Positions 18,452 through 27,530 of a stretch of DNA of 64,000 nucleotides are shown here, one piece after another. Under the pieces are notes generated by a model that saw only the letters and a program-made list of their open reading frames with translations, made no database searches and was not told where the DNA came from. Every line of letters begins with the position of its first letter. Within the stretch, counting starts at the first letter, position 1. Source of the stretch: Microbulbifer agarilyticus (GTDB taxonomy: Bacteria; Pseudomonadota; Gammaproteobacteria; Pseudomonadales; Cellvibrionaceae); contig NZ_CP019650.1 of the NCBI RefSeq assembly GCF_001999945.1, positions 3,277,001 to 3,341,000 of the forward strand, given 5' to 3'. Made by a program: the position numbers and the translations under genes.

Positions 18452-18861
18452 GAATTTTGACTCGCTGCCTTCAATGCTTGATGGATGTTCTCGGGAAGAG
18501 CGCAGGGTTTGCGGCTTGCATCGTCCACACAAGCCACTTTGACCACACCCTCACAAATAATTTCATTACCGCGCCAAATTTTTTGCTCGAAAGTCACGGC
18601 GGCGCGACCGACCTTGCCCACAGCGGCACTGGCCCGGAGTTCATCGTCGAGCAGAGCCGAGCGACGGTATTGGATCTCCGCAGAGTGGACCACCAGTAAC
18701 AACCCCTGTTGTGGCATGGCGGGCTTATCATAGCCGAGCGCACGGACCAATTCTGTGCGCGCGCGCTCCATATACTTTAAATAATTGACGTAATAGACGA
18801 TTCCGCCAGCGTCCGTATCCTCGATATAGACGCGAATGGGAATATTGAAAGGTTCTGACAC
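18448..18861 (-). CDS. ybgC: Tol-Pal associated acyl-CoA thioesterase (hot-dog fold)
   Basis: YbgC is a small 4-hydroxybenzoyl-CoA-type thioesterase always linked to tol-pal genes. The 137-residue protein has the catalytic block EDTDAGGIVYYVNYLKYMERAR with the nucleophilic Asp. The GTG at 18861 is chosen because AGGA lies six bases upstream and the protein then matches the family length of about 134; longer starts to 18924 add a basic, unfamiliar extension. Confidence 0.93.
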   Translation of the reverse strand: MSEPFNIPIRVYIEDTDAGGIVYYVNYLKYMERARTELVRALGYDKPAMPQQGLLLVVHSAEIQYRRSALLDDELRASAAVGKVGRAAVTFEQKIWRGNEIICEGVVKVACVDDASRKPCALPENIHQALKAASQNS

Positions 18862-18967
18862 GCACCATCCTTTTCTTGCCGACCGCGCACGCATTCTTTT
18901 TGTTGAGCGCGGTTTGAGAGACATGCTACAGGATGTAGACCGGTTCGTCAGGTATGGTCAGACCCGA

Positions 18968-19987
18968 TTAGGCCCGGTCTGGTTTGGGGATGCCGAAATG
19001 TTCATAGGCCAGGGCCGTCACCACGCGACCGCGGGGGGTGCGAGTCAGGTAGCCCTGCTGGATCAGGTAGGGTTCGAGCACATCTTCGATGGTGTCGCGC
19101 TCTTCACTGACCGCGGCTGCCAGGCTGTCGACGCCCACCGGGCCACCATCGAACTTTTCGATCATGGTCAGCAGCATGCGGCGGTCCAGCTGGTCAAAGC
19201 CGCGCACATCCACGTTCAACATATTCAGCGCAAGATCGGCGATATCGGCATTCACATGGCCATCGCTCTTTACCTCGGCATAATCGCGCACCCGGCGCAG
19301 CAGGCGATTGGCAATACGCGGGGTGCCGCGGGCACGCCGCGCCACCTCGTGGGCACCGCCCTCGTCCATATCCACGCCCATCAGGCCCGCGGAGCGCGCC
19401 ACAATACTGGTGAGGTCTTCCACGCTGTAGAACTCGAGGCGCTGCACAATACCAAAGCGGTCGCGCAGCGGTGAGGTAAGCAGGCCCGCGCGAGTGGTGG
19501 CGCCGACCAGGGTAAACGGCGGCAAGTCCAGCTTGATGGAGCGCGCTGCCGGCCCCTCACCTATCATGATATCCAGCTGGTAATCCTCCATCGCTGGATA
19601 CAGCACCTCCTCCACATGGGGGCTCAGGCGGTGAATCTCGTCGATAAACAGCACATCACCCGGCTCGAGATTGGTCATGATTGCCGCGAGATCACCGGCT
19701 TTTTCCAGCACCGGTCCGGATGTGGTCTTGATCGCCACTCCCATTTCCGCGGCAATGATATTGGCGAGCGTGGTCTTACCAAGCCCCGGAGGACCGAATA
19801 CCAGAGTGTGGTCTAGCGCCTCTTTACGCAGCTTGGCGGCCTGAATAAAGATCTCCATCTGCTCCCGCACCACCGGCTGACCGACATAATCAGACAGGGT
19901 TTTGGGGCGCACCGCACGGTCATACTGCTCTTCCTGGCCGGAAGGGCCCTGCGGTTCGGGGGCGATAAGACGATCGGCTTCAATCAC
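18968..19987 (-). CDS. ruvB: Holliday junction branch-migration helicase RuvB
   Basis: RuvB is the hexameric AAA+ motor that drives branch migration with RuvA. The 339-residue protein has Walker A GPPGLGKT at 65-72, Walker B with DEIH at 116-119, the sensor block [20 protein letters not shown] and a C-terminal winged-helix domain ending in RTPRGRV. The start is a GTG at 19987. It is 42 bases after ruvA. Confidence 0.98.
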   Translation of the reverse strand: MIEADRLIAPEPQGPSGQEEQYDRAVRPKTLSDYVGQPVVREQMEIFIQAAKLRKEALDHTLVFGPPGLGKTTLANIIAAEMGVAIKTTSGPVLEKAGDLAAIMTNLEPGDVLFIDEIHRLSPHVEEVLYPAMEDYQLDIMIGEGPAARSIKLDLPPFTLVGATTRAGLLTSPLRDRFGIVQRLEFYSVEDLTSIVARSAGLMGVDMDEGGAHEVARRARGTPRIANRLLRRVRDYAEVKSDGHVNADIADLALNMLNVDVRGFDQLDRRMLLTMIEKFDGGPVGVDSLAAAVSEERDTIEDVLEPYLIQQGYLTRTPRGRVVTALAYEHFGIPKPDRA

Positions 19988-20029
19988 TGGAAATTCTCTT
20001 CAAAAAATCCGGGCTACAACGCTTCAGGC

Positions 20030-20641
20030 TCAAGCGGGCGCCATGCTCTTCAGAGCGAGACGAATCAGGGTGGCGCTATCGGCCTCCGGCTGCTCTTTCA
20101 GCGCCCGGGCCACCATTTTGCTGGCGTCTGTGGGCTTGTAGCCCAGCGCCGCCAGCGCACTTTCCGCCTCACCAGAATGGTCCACCTTGGGTTCATTATT
20201 GGTGGACATCAACGGAATATCGCCCAGGTCACCGGTTTGCGGGGCAAGCTTGCCGCGCAATTCAATAATCAAGCGCTCGGCGGTTTTCTTACCGACGCCC
20301 GGCACCTTCACCAGCGCACCGACATTATCGTCCGCCACACAGCGCGCCAGCGCCGCGCCGTCCAGCCCGGACAGGATTGCCAGCGCCATTTTGGGCCCCA
20401 CGCCGTTCACCTTGATCAGGATGCGGAACAGCTGGCGGTCGGATTCACGGATAAAACCGAACAGTTGCTGGGAAGTCTCCGACACCGCCAGATGGGTGTG
20501 CAACTGCACGCTGCCACCGAGCTGCGGCAATTCAAAAATGGTAGTCATGGGTGCGAGCACCTCATAACCGACGCCCTGCACATCGACCAGCAGTTGCGGC
20601 GGCTGAACCGCGGCCAGTGTTCCGGTGAGTCTTCCTATCAT
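20030..20641 (-). CDS. ruvA: Holliday junction-binding protein RuvA
   Basis: RuvA is the tetrameric junction-binding platform for RuvB. The 203-residue protein has the N-terminal OB domain (MIGRLTGTL, VDVQGVGYEV), tandem helix-hairpin-helix motifs at about 72-135 (LIKVNGVGPKMALAIL, LVKVPGVGKKTAERLI) and a C-terminal RuvB-interacting domain after an acidic linker. It lies between ruvC and ruvB. Confidence 0.98.
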   Translation of the reverse strand: MIGRLTGTLAAVQPPQLLVDVQGVGYEVLAPMTTIFELPQLGGSVQLHTHLAVSETSQQLFGFIRESDRQLFRILIKVNGVGPKMALAILSGLDGAALARCVADDNVGALVKVPGVGKKTAERLIIELRGKLAPQTGDLGDIPLMSTNNEPKVDHSGEAESALAALGYKPTDASKMVARALKEQPEADSATLIRLALKSMAPA

Positions 20642-20684
20642 CTGTTTTCCAATTTCAAATTATCGACTGATCGGCTTCGACCGA

Positions 20685-21215
20685 TTAATTCACACTCAGA
20701 CGGCCGCGACGGAAACGCGCCCGCGACCCGGCCGATGACTGGATCAACGTCTGCATGGTGTGCATATGACACAGCGCCACCGCCAGCGCATCCGCCGCAT
20801 CCTCCTGGGGGGAGGCAGGTAACTTCAGTAACGTCTTGACCATATGCTGGACCTGCAGCTTGTCCGCAGCACCGTTACCTACCACCGCCTGTTTGACCTT
20901 GCGCGCTTCGTACTCGGCCACTGGCAGGTCTGCGTGGGTTGCCGCAACGATGGCGGCACCTCGCGCCTGACCCAGTTTCAGGGCAGAACCGGCACTTTTG
21001 GACATAAACACGTTCTCGATGGCCATCTGTTGCGGCTGGTACTGCTGGGCAATCTGGCTAACCGCGTCAAAGATGAGCTTCAGGCGCTCGGGCAGCGGGC
21101 CGTCGGGCAGCTTGATCACGCCACTGGCCACATAGCGGGCATTGGAGCGCTCCACATCGATGACTCCGTAACCAGTCTTGCGCGAGCCGGGATCGATCCC
21201 CAGGATTCGAGTCAC
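20685..21215 (-). CDS. ruvC: Holliday junction resolvase RuvC
   Basis: RuvC is the dimeric endonuclease that cuts Holliday junctions. In the 176-residue protein the acidic catalytic residues are the Asp of ILGIDPGS, the Glu of AIENVF and the two Asp of [14 protein letters not shown]. The GTG at 21215 gives the family N-terminus ([19 protein letters not shown]); a longer frame to 21338 would add unrelated residues. AGGGG lies nine bases upstream. A possible LexA box covers the promoter directly before the gene, and a terminator separates it from yebC. Confidence 0.96.
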   Translation of the reverse strand: MTRILGIDPGSRKTGYGVIDVERSNARYVASGVIKLPDGPLPERLKLIFDAVSQIAQQYQPQQMAIENVFMSKSAGSALKLGQARGAAIVAATHADLPVAEYEARKVKQAVVGNGAADKLQVQHMVKTLLKLPASPQEDAADALAVALCHMHTMQTLIQSSAGSRARFRRGRLSVN

Positions 21216-21227
21216 CTCAGGCCACCC

Positions 21228-21264
21228 CTGTACATTTATACATTGTTGGAGGGAAGTGTCCCAA
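21228..21264 (-). promoter_or_regulatory. Candidate ruvC promoter overlapping a LexA-like box
   Basis: On the minus strand TTGGGA (21259-21264) and TATAAA (21235-21240) are 18 bases apart. The -10 box lies within 21228-21243, which reads CTGTACATTTATACAT on the plus strand and matches the gammaproteobacterial LexA consensus CTGT-N8-ACAG except for the last base. Transcription would start only 10-20 bases before the ruvC GTG. Confidence 0.5.
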
Positions 21265-21319
21265 GGTGAGCCCGAGGCGTCAAGGCTAGGCGGAAATATG
21301 GTGGGGCAGAAACAAAAAC

Positions 21320-21336
21320 GCCCCGGCAAGCGGGGC
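21320..21336 (-). terminator. Intrinsic terminator between yebC and ruvC
   Basis: GCCCCG (21320-21325) pairs with CGGGGC (21331-21336) around a 5-base loop. On the minus strand it is followed by GTTTTTGTTT. It ends the transcript that includes yebC, so ruvC needs its own promoter or read-through. Confidence 0.85.
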
Positions 21337-21408
21337 ATTCATACGATATTCAAAAAGCGTAGCGAGCGGGTGGCCGCCGGACGTCGCTAGGCGCACGCAC
21401 AGTAGCTT

Positions 21409-22152
21409 TTAGGCGAGTTCCGCCATCACGGCTTCCGGGATATCCGCATTGGTGTAGACGTTTTGCACATCGTCCAGGTCTTCCAGCATATCCACCAGCG
21501 CCAGCACCTTCTCAGCACCATCTTTGTCCATGGGGACCGTGGTGGAAGGGATCATGGCGATGTCCGCATTGTCAGGGGCGAAGCCCGCCTCGGTCAGCGC
21601 ATCCTTTACAGACAGGTAATCGGTAAACTCGGTGGTTACCTCGATACTGCCATCGTCATTGGTTTCGATGTCTTCGGCACCCGCTTCCAGGGCCGCCTCC
21701 ATCAGCGCATCTTCGTCGGCGCCAGCCTCGTAAAACATCTGGCCTTTGCGTGTAAACAGGTAAGCAACGGAACCGTCGGTACCCAGGTTACCACCGCGCT
21801 TGGTGAAGGAATGACGCACTTCCGCCACGGTGCGTTTGCGGTTGTCGGTCAGGCATTCCACCAGCACCGCCACGCCACCAACGCCGTAACCTTCGTAGGT
21901 GACCGCTTCGTAGTTTTCACCATCAGCATTGCCAGCACCGCGGGCGATGGCCTTATCGATGGTATCGCGCTTCATGTTTGCGCCCAGCGCCTTATCAATG
22001 GTGGCACGCAGCGCGGGGTTGTCATCCGGGTTACCGCCAGCCTTCGCCGCTACGGTCAGCTCGCGAATGATCTTGGTGAAAACCTTGCCCCGCTTGGCAT
22101 CCTGGGCAGCTTTGCGGTGCTTGATGTTGGCCCATTTACTATGTCCCGCCAT
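21409..22152 (-). CDS. yebC: YebC/PmpR family protein (TACO1-like)
   Basis: A cytoplasmic protein of 247 residues beginning with the family hallmark [23 protein letters not shown]. Family members are reported as DNA-binding regulators, and other work on the family implicates them in translating difficult proline stretches on the ribosome. The acidic middle region ([20 protein letters not shown]) is typical. It lies 82 bases after aspS and before the ruvCAB genes, a common arrangement. Confidence 0.96.
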   Translation of the reverse strand: MAGHSKWANIKHRKAAQDAKRGKVFTKIIRELTVAAKAGGNPDDNPALRATIDKALGANMKRDTIDKAIARGAGNADGENYEAVTYEGYGVGGVAVLVECLTDNRKRTVAEVRHSFTKRGGNLGTDGSVAYLFTRKGQMFYEAGADEDALMEAALEAGAEDIETNDDGSIEVTTEFTDYLSVKDALTEAGFAPDNADIAMIPSTTVPMDKDGAEKVLALVDMLEDLDDVQNVYTNADIPEAVMAELA

Positions 22153-22234
22153 CGAACTCTCTCCGGTCTACTTCGTTATGAGGCGCATACAAACCTGATT
22201 TGCCCCAGCGAAAACCGAGGCAGCACAGAATACG

Positions 22235-24013
22235 TTAGCCTACCTGCTCTTCTTTCTGACGCAGGCGAATGCTCAGCTCACGCAGCTGCTTGGCATCCAC
22301 CGCACCCGGAGCGTCGGTCATAACACAGGCCGCGCTCTGGGTTTTCGGGAAGGCAATCACGTCGCGAATCGACTCGCTGTCGGTCATCAGCATCACCAGG
22401 CGGTCGAGACCAAAGGCCAGACCACCGTGGGGCGGCGCACCGTACTTCAGCGCGTCCAGCAGGAAGCCGAACTTCTCGCGCTGCTCCTGCTCGTCGATAC
22501 CCAGCACACGGAATACCATCTCCTGCATGGACTGGTCGTGGATACGGATGGAACCACCACCCAGTTCGGTACCGTTCAGCACCATATCGTAAGCGCGGGA
22601 CAGAGATTCCAGCGGGTTCTTCTCCAGCTCTTCCGGCGCACAGGACGGCGCGGTGAAGGGGTGGTGCAATGCGGTCAGACTGCCGTCATCGTTCTCTTCG
22701 AACATCGGGAAGTCCACAACCCACAGCGGCGCCCATTCGGCCACGTACAGGTCGAGATCTTCGCCCAGCTTGCAGCGCAGAGCGCCCAGCGCTTCGGAAA
22801 CGATCTTACCCTTATCGGCGCCGAAGAAGATCAGGTCGCCGTTTTCGGCGTTCAGACGTTCGAGGATTGCACCGCGCACGTCGTTCGGCAGGAACTTTAC
22901 GATCGGAGACTGCAAGCCGCCTTCCAGGTCCGACTTGTCGTTGACCTTGATGTACGCCAAACCTTTTGCACCGTAGATACCGACAAACTTGGTGTAGTCG
23001 TCAATCTGTTTGCGGGTCAGTTTGTCATTGCCACCGGGAACCTTCAGTGCGGTCACCCGGCCTTTCGGATCATTGGCCGGACCGGAGAACACTTTGAAGT
23101 CCACTTCGGTCATCAGGTCTTTGATGTCGACCAGTTCCAGCGGGATACGCAGGTCTGGCTTGTCGGAACCGAATTTCGCCATCGCCTCACTGAACGGCAT
23201 ACGCGGGAACTCGCCCAGCTCGATACCCTTAAGCTCTTTGAACAGCTTGCGGATCATGTTTTCAGTGATCGACATGATCGCGTTTTCATCCAGGAACGCG
23301 GTCTCGATATCAATCTGGGTGAATTCCGGCTGACGGTCCGCGCGCAGGTCTTCATCGCGGAAGCACTTGGCAATCTGGTAGTAGCGGTCGAAACCGGACA
23401 CCATCAGCAACTGTTTGAACAGCTGCGGCGACTGCGGCAGGGCGAAGAACTTGCCGCCGTGGGTACGGCTGGGCACCAGGTAATCGCGAGCACCTTCCGG
23501 GGTGGCACGGGTCAGAATCGGGGTTTCGATATCCAGGAAACCCTCGTCATCCAGGTAATTGCGGATGGCGTTGGTAATCTTGGAGCGGAAACGCAGGTTG
23601 TGCTGCATTTCGTTGCGACGCAGGTCGAGGTAGCGGTACTTAAGGCGTACATCCTCACCCACCGCGGTGTGCTCATCCAGCTGGAAGGGCGGGGTTTCTG
23701 CGCTGTTGAGAATTTCCAGCTGCAGACCGTACACCTCGATCTCACCGGTGACCATATTCGGGTTCACCGCTTCCGGGGCACGCGCACGCACACGGCCGGT
23801 AACCTTGAGGACATATTCGCTGCGCACACGGTCGGCGAGTTCGAAATGCTCTGCCGCATCGGGATCGAAGACCACCTGGGCAATACCATCGCGGTCGCGC
23901 AGGTCGATAAAGATCACCCCACCGTGATCGCGGCGGCGGTCTACCCAGCCACACAGGGTTACTTCGCGGTCAATATCGGCGGATCGCAGGGCGCCACAAT
24001 AGTCGGTGCGCAT
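22235..24013 (-). CDS. aspS: Aspartyl-tRNA synthetase
   Basis: A class II synthetase of 592 residues. It has an N-terminal OB anticodon-binding domain ([35 protein letters not shown] region), the catalytic core with motif 2 around [20 protein letters not shown], the bacterial GAD insertion in the middle, and motif 3 in [13 protein letters not shown]. The length fits bacterial AspRS. Whether it charges only tRNA-Asp or also tRNA-Asn cannot be told from the sequence by eye. Confidence 0.98.
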   Translation of the reverse strand: MRTDYCGALRSADIDREVTLCGWVDRRRDHGGVIFIDLRDRDGIAQVVFDPDAAEHFELADRVRSEYVLKVTGRVRARAPEAVNPNMVTGEIEVYGLQLEILNSAETPPFQLDEHTAVGEDVRLKYRYLDLRRNEMQHNLRFRSKITNAIRNYLDDEGFLDIETPILTRATPEGARDYLVPSRTHGGKFFALPQSPQLFKQLLMVSGFDRYYQIAKCFRDEDLRADRQPEFTQIDIETAFLDENAIMSITENMIRKLFKELKGIELGEFPRMPFSEAMAKFGSDKPDLRIPLELVDIKDLMTEVDFKVFSGPANDPKGRVTALKVPGGNDKLTRKQIDDYTKFVGIYGAKGLAYIKVNDKSDLEGGLQSPIVKFLPNDVRGAILERLNAENGDLIFFGADKGKIVSEALGALRCKLGEDLDLYVAEWAPLWVVDFPMFEENDDGSLTALHHPFTAPSCAPEELEKNPLESLSRAYDMVLNGTELGGGSIRIHDQSMQEMVFRVLGIDEQEQREKFGFLLDALKYGAPPHGGLAFGLDRLVMLMTDSESIRDVIAFPKTQSAACVMTDAPGAVDAKQLRELSIRLRQKEEQVG

Positions 24014-24055
24014 GGAGTCTTATTCCCTTAGTAGTATCGTCTTGTATTCGCTTTC

Positions 24056-24313
24056 TTAGCTTGCTTTGGCTTCCGAGCTACCGGATTTCCCGGCAGGCTT
24101 GGCGGCATCACCGGCAAGGTTCTTCTTGCTGCCGGTTTTGAAGTCGGTTTCGTACCAGCCACCACCCTTGAGGCGGAATCCGGCGGCACTGATCTTTTTA
24201 CTCAATTCCGCCTTGTTACATTCTGGGCAATCGGTCAGCGGAGCATCGCTCATACGCTGCAGGGCTTCCATCTGGTGCCCACAGGCCTTGCACTGGTATT
24301 CGTAGATCGGCAT
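24056..24313 (-). CDS. FmdB-type zinc-ribbon protein
   Basis: A small protein of 85 residues beginning MPIYEYQCKACGH with a CxxC...CxxC zinc ribbon (CKAC and CPEC), the FmdB/YgiT-like domain, followed by a Lys/Ala/Gly/Ser-rich tail. The molecular role is unknown, but it commonly stands directly before aspS in pseudomonads and relatives. The ATG at 24313 gives the family N-terminus; a longer frame reaching 24457 is not supported. It begins the minus-strand series containing aspS. Confidence 0.92.
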   Translation of the reverse strand: MPIYEYQCKACGHQMEALQRMSDAPLTDCPECNKAELSKKISAAGFRLKGGGWYETDFKTGSKKNLAGDAAKPAGKSGSSEAKAS

Positions 24314-24352
24314 GGCTCTAATCCGGATCTCACTGGATATAAAGGGGCGCAG

Positions 24353-24358
24353 ATTATA
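24353..24358 (-). promoter_or_regulatory. Candidate -10 box for the zinc-ribbon/aspS transcript
   Basis: A perfect TATAAT on the minus strand lies 40 bases before the zinc-ribbon gene. No clear -35 box was found at the right distance. Confidence 0.45.
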
Positions 24359-24474
24359 CATGAGCACCTGCATAGGAAGAAGCTGCCAACAGGCGGGAAA
24401 GCGCAATCCAGTCCAAAGAGGGCGATCGGTACCGCGCACTGACAATTTACGGGCCATTTTTCAGCCAAAACCCT

Positions 24475-24493
24475 AAAAAAAAGCACTTTTTTT
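24475..24493. repeat. A/T-tract inverted repeat in a divergent intergenic region
   Basis: AAAAAAAG and CTTTTTTT flank a CA dinucleotide, making a near-palindrome of A- and T-tracts between the divergent zinc-ribbon and HU-like genes. Such tracts bend DNA and can act as UP elements; no function is assigned. Confidence 0.5.
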
Positions 24494-24611
24494 CTGATTT
24501 AACCCGGTGCGCGCAGAAAAAAACTGGATATACTTCAGCTCAGTACTTCGGTTATGCCTGTTGTACACACACTTTCACTGGAATAAACACCTATATAGAA
24601 GGAAGCTAACG

Positions 24612-25040
24612 ATGGCCGCGAAGAAAAAAGCAGCAGCTAAGAAAGCCCCCGCCAAGAAGGCAGCAGCCAAGAAGGCTCCAGCCAAGAAAGCAGCAGCCAA
24701 GGCCGCTCCGGCCAAGAAAGTGACTGCGATCAAAGACAAGTACACCAAAACTCAGATCCTGAACCAGATCGCCGAGAACACCGAGCTGTCCCGCAAGCAG
24801 GTTCAGTCTGTTCTGGACGAGCTGAACGATCTGATCCACGGCCACATCAAGAAGCGCGCAGTTGGCGAATTCGCACTGCCGGGCCTGATGAAAATCACCA
24901 CCGTGAAGAAGCCGGCCAAGAAAGCGCGCAAGGGCATCAACCCGTTCACCGGCGAAGAGACCGTGTTCAAGGCCAAGCCTGCGAGCATTCAGGTGAAAAT
25001 TCGCCCGCTGAAGAAGATGAAGGAAATGGCCGAGTCCTAA
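24612..25040 (+). CDS. HU-family DNA-binding protein with histone H1-like lysine/alanine tail
   Basis: A basic protein of 142 residues. Residues 1-36 are an almost pure Lys/Ala/Pro tail with repeated AAKKAPAKK units, like eukaryotic H1 tails and Pseudomonas AlgP. Residues 38-142 form an HU/IHF-like fold with KTQILNQIAENTELSRKQVQSVLDEL at its start and a KKPAKKARKGINPFTGEE arm. It probably binds and compacts DNA in the nucleoid. The ATG at 24612 has AAGGAAG upstream; the longer frame from 24507 is not used. A strong terminator follows. Confidence 0.9.
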   Translation: MAAKKKAAAKKAPAKKAAAKKAPAKKAAAKAAPAKKVTAIKDKYTKTQILNQIAENTELSRKQVQSVLDELNDLIHGHIKKRAVGEFALPGLMKITTVKKPAKKARKGINPFTGEETVFKAKPASIQVKIRPLKKMKEMAES

Positions 25041-25061
25041 TCCTCGCGTTTCTCAGCCACG

Positions 25062-25085
25062 AAAACCCCGCTTCTGCGGGGTTTT
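25062..25085 (+). terminator. Intrinsic terminator after the HU-like gene
   Basis: AAAACCCCGC (25062-25071) pairs with GCGGGGTTTT (25076-25085) around TTCT, and the T-run is part of the 3' arm. It lies 22 bases after the stop codon. Confidence 0.93.
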
Positions 25086-25173
25086 CTGTTTATGACTCCC
25101 CCTACCAATAAGGGCATCCTGCAGCGTAAAATGTCCGCCCTTACAATTTCACACACAGAACTAAGAAAGCACT

Positions 25174-26904
25174 ATGCGCGCATCCCGCTATCTGATCGCC
25201 ACCCAGAAAGAAACTCCGAATGACGCAGTAGTCATCAGCCATCAGTTGATGTTGCGTGCCGGCATGATCCGCCGCCTTTCCTCTGGGCTTTACACCTGGC
25301 TGCCCACTGGCCTGCGCGTACTGCGCAAGGTGGAGCGCATCGTACGCGAGGAAATGAACGGCGCAGGTGCACTGGAAGTGTTGATGCCGGTGGTGCAACC
25401 GTCGGAACTGTGGGAAGAGTCCGGCCGCTGGCAGCAGTACGGCCCGGAACTGCTGCGTATTCAGGATCGCCACGACAACGCCTTCTGCCTGGGCCCGACC
25501 CACGAGGAAGTGATCACCGACCTGATCCGCACCGAGGTAAACAGCTACAAACAGCTGCCGGCAAACTTTTACCAGATCCAGACCAAATTCCGCGATGAAA
25601 TCCGCCCGCGCTTCGGGGTAATGCGCGCGCGTGAATTCACCATGAAGGACGCCTACTCCTTCCACCTCGGCGCCGAGTCGCTGCAGGAAACTTACGATGT
25701 GATGCACGGTGCCTACTGCCGTATCTTCGACCGCATCGGCCTGGATTACCGTCCGGTACTGGCGGACACCGGTTCCATCGGTGGTTCCCACTCCCATGAA
25801 TTCCACGTTCTGGCGCAGAGCGGCGAAGACGACATCGCCTTCTCCTCTGAAAGCCGCTACGCCGCCAACGTTGAGCTGGCAGAAGCCGTAGCTCCCGCCG
25901 GCGAGCGCCCCGCGCCGAGCAAGACCATGGAAGAACTGCACACCCCGGGACACAAGACCATCGCCGCACTGGAAGAGGCCTACGGCATTGCCGCGAATAC
26001 TTCCGTGAAAACCCTGATCGTTCTGGGTGAAACCGAAGAAGAAGGCGGCAAAGCGCCGCTGGTCGCGCTGGTACTGCGCGGCGACCACGACCTGAATGAA
26101 CTGAAAGCCGAGAAACTGGCCGGTGTTGCCAGCCCGCTGGAGTTCGCCCCGGAAGCGCGCATTGCCGCGGAACTGGGTTGCGGCATCGGCTCGCTTGGCC
26201 CGGTGGGCATGCAGATTGACGTCATCGTCGACCGTGCCGCGGCACACCTGGCGGACTTTGTTTGCGGTGCCAACAAGGACGACTACCACCTGACCGGAGT
26301 GAACTGGGAGCGCGACGCAGCGCTGGGCCGTGTGGAAGACCTGCGCAATGTGGTTCCCGGTGATGCCAGCCCCGACGGCCAGGGCACCCTGGAAATCAAG
26401 CGCGGTATCGAGGTGGGCCACATCTTCCAACTGGGCACCAAGTACAGTGAAGCCATGAATGCGGCGGTACTGGATGAAAACGGCAAGGAGCAGGTCATGA
26501 CCATGGGCTGCTACGGCATTGGTGTTTCCCGGGTGGTTGCCGCCGCGATTGAGCAGAACCACGACGATGCCGGCATTATCTGGCCCGAAGCCATTGCGCC
26601 TTTCCAGCTGGCAATTGTGCCGATCAACATGCACAAGAGCGAAACCGTGCAGCAGAAATGCGAGCACATTTACGAGACCCTGACCGCGAAAGGTATCGAT
26701 GTATTGCTGATGGACGAGCCAAAGGCACGCCTGGGCGGCATGCTCGCGGATGTGGAACTGATGGGTATTCCCCACCGCATCGTGATTGGCGACCGCGGTC
26801 TGGAAAAAGGTAATATCGAGTACAAAGGTCGCCGGGACTCCGAGAATCAGGAGTTCTCTGCAGACCAGATCCTGGATATTTTGCTCGAGAAAATCCCGCA
26901 CTAA
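25174..26904 (+). CDS. proS: Prolyl-tRNA synthetase, bacterial type with editing domain
   Basis: A class II synthetase of 576 residues (E. coli 572). The core motifs are visible: [20 protein letters not shown], then [25 protein letters not shown] (motif 2), and the C-terminal motif 3 in [16 protein letters not shown]. The YbaK-like editing insertion lies at about 225-390. The stop codon overlaps the start of the following transglycosylase gene by one base (TAATG), so the two are translationally linked. Confidence 0.98.
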   Translation: MRASRYLIATQKETPNDAVVISHQLMLRAGMIRRLSSGLYTWLPTGLRVLRKVERIVREEMNGAGALEVLMPVVQPSELWEESGRWQQYGPELLRIQDRHDNAFCLGPTHEEVITDLIRTEVNSYKQLPANFYQIQTKFRDEIRPRFGVMRAREFTMKDAYSFHLGAESLQETYDVMHGAYCRIFDRIGLDYRPVLADTGSIGGSHSHEFHVLAQSGEDDIAFSSESRYAANVELAEAVAPAGERPAPSKTMEELHTPGHKTIAALEEAYGIAANTSVKTLIVLGETEEEGGKAPLVALVLRGDHDLNELKAEKLAGVASPLEFAPEARIAAELGCGIGSLGPVGMQIDVIVDRAAAHLADFVCGANKDDYHLTGVNWERDAALGRVEDLRNVVPGDASPDGQGTLEIKRGIEVGHIFQLGTKYSEAMNAAVLDENGKEQVMTMGCYGIGVSRVVAAAIEQNHDDAGIIWPEAIAPFQLAIVPINMHKSETVQQKCEHIYETLTAKGIDVLLMDEPKARLGGMLADVELMGIPHRIVIGDRGLEKGNIEYKGRRDSENQEFSADQILDILLEKIPH

Positions 26905-27470
26905 TGAGACTTGCCCTCGCCACACTCAAGCTTTGTCTGCTGTGCCTGCTGAGCAGCACGGTTTCCGCCCAATCCAAGGAGGCGGACCCGCAGCTGCTCG
27001 CGGCCCTGAAAGGCGCAGTGACCGAAGCTGACTCGTTTGTCGATCGCTTCGATGCGGAAGTGTGGCTGATGGCAAAATCGCAACCGCTGGCGCGCTACAT
27101 CAAAAATCCCGAGCGGCGCATGCACGTATTGAAGGCCATCCACCGGGAAGCCACCCGCGCGGGCCTGCAGCCGGAAATTGTGCTGGCGGTTATTCAGATA
27201 GAAAGTGCGTTTGACCCCTACGCCGTGTCGCGAGTAGGAGCACAGGGAATGATGCAGGTAATGCCGTTCTGGAAAAATGAAATTGGCCGCCCGGAAGATA
27301 ACCTGATCGATATGGACACCAACCTTCGCTACGGTTGCACCATCCTCAAGCACTACATCAAAAAAGCCAAAGGCAATATGCCTAACGCACTGGCCTACTA
27401 CAACGGCAGCTACGGTCGCCACACCTACAGCCGCAAGGTCCTGGACGCCTGGGTAGATCGCTGGCGCTGA
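26904..27470 (+). CDS. Lytic transglycosylase, SLT domain
   Basis: A periplasmic murein-cleaving enzyme of 188 residues. It has a signal peptide (1-22, ending VSA) and an SLT/lysozyme-like domain at about 75-185 with catalytic Glu at E100 in IQIESAFDPYAVS and the downstream blocks GAQGMMQVMP and ALAYYNGSYG. Its start overlaps the proS stop. The small size matches stand-alone transglycosylases rather than Slt70 or the Mlt lipoproteins, so no symbol is given. Confidence 0.92.
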   Translation: MRLALATLKLCLLCLLSSTVSAQSKEADPQLLAALKGAVTEADSFVDRFDAEVWLMAKSQPLARYIKNPERRMHVLKAIHREATRAGLQPEIVLAVIQIESAFDPYAVSRVGAQGMMQVMPFWKNEIGRPEDNLIDMDTNLRYGCTILKHYIKKAKGNMPNALAYYNGSYGRHTYSRKVLDAWVDRWR

Positions 27471-27530
27471 CACGCGGCGGCATCCAGGAATCGAGAAAAA
27501 TAAAAGCACACGGGAAGAGGTACCTGATCC

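Noticed and set aside
22427..24031. A 534-codon plus-strand frame over aspS
   Set aside because: It is the mirror of a highly conserved synthetase gene and has a His/Gln/Val-rich composition typical of antisense shadows.
25141..26925. A 594-codon minus-strand frame over proS
   Set aside because: Antisense shadow of prolyl-tRNA synthetase; no domain, no ribosome binding site.
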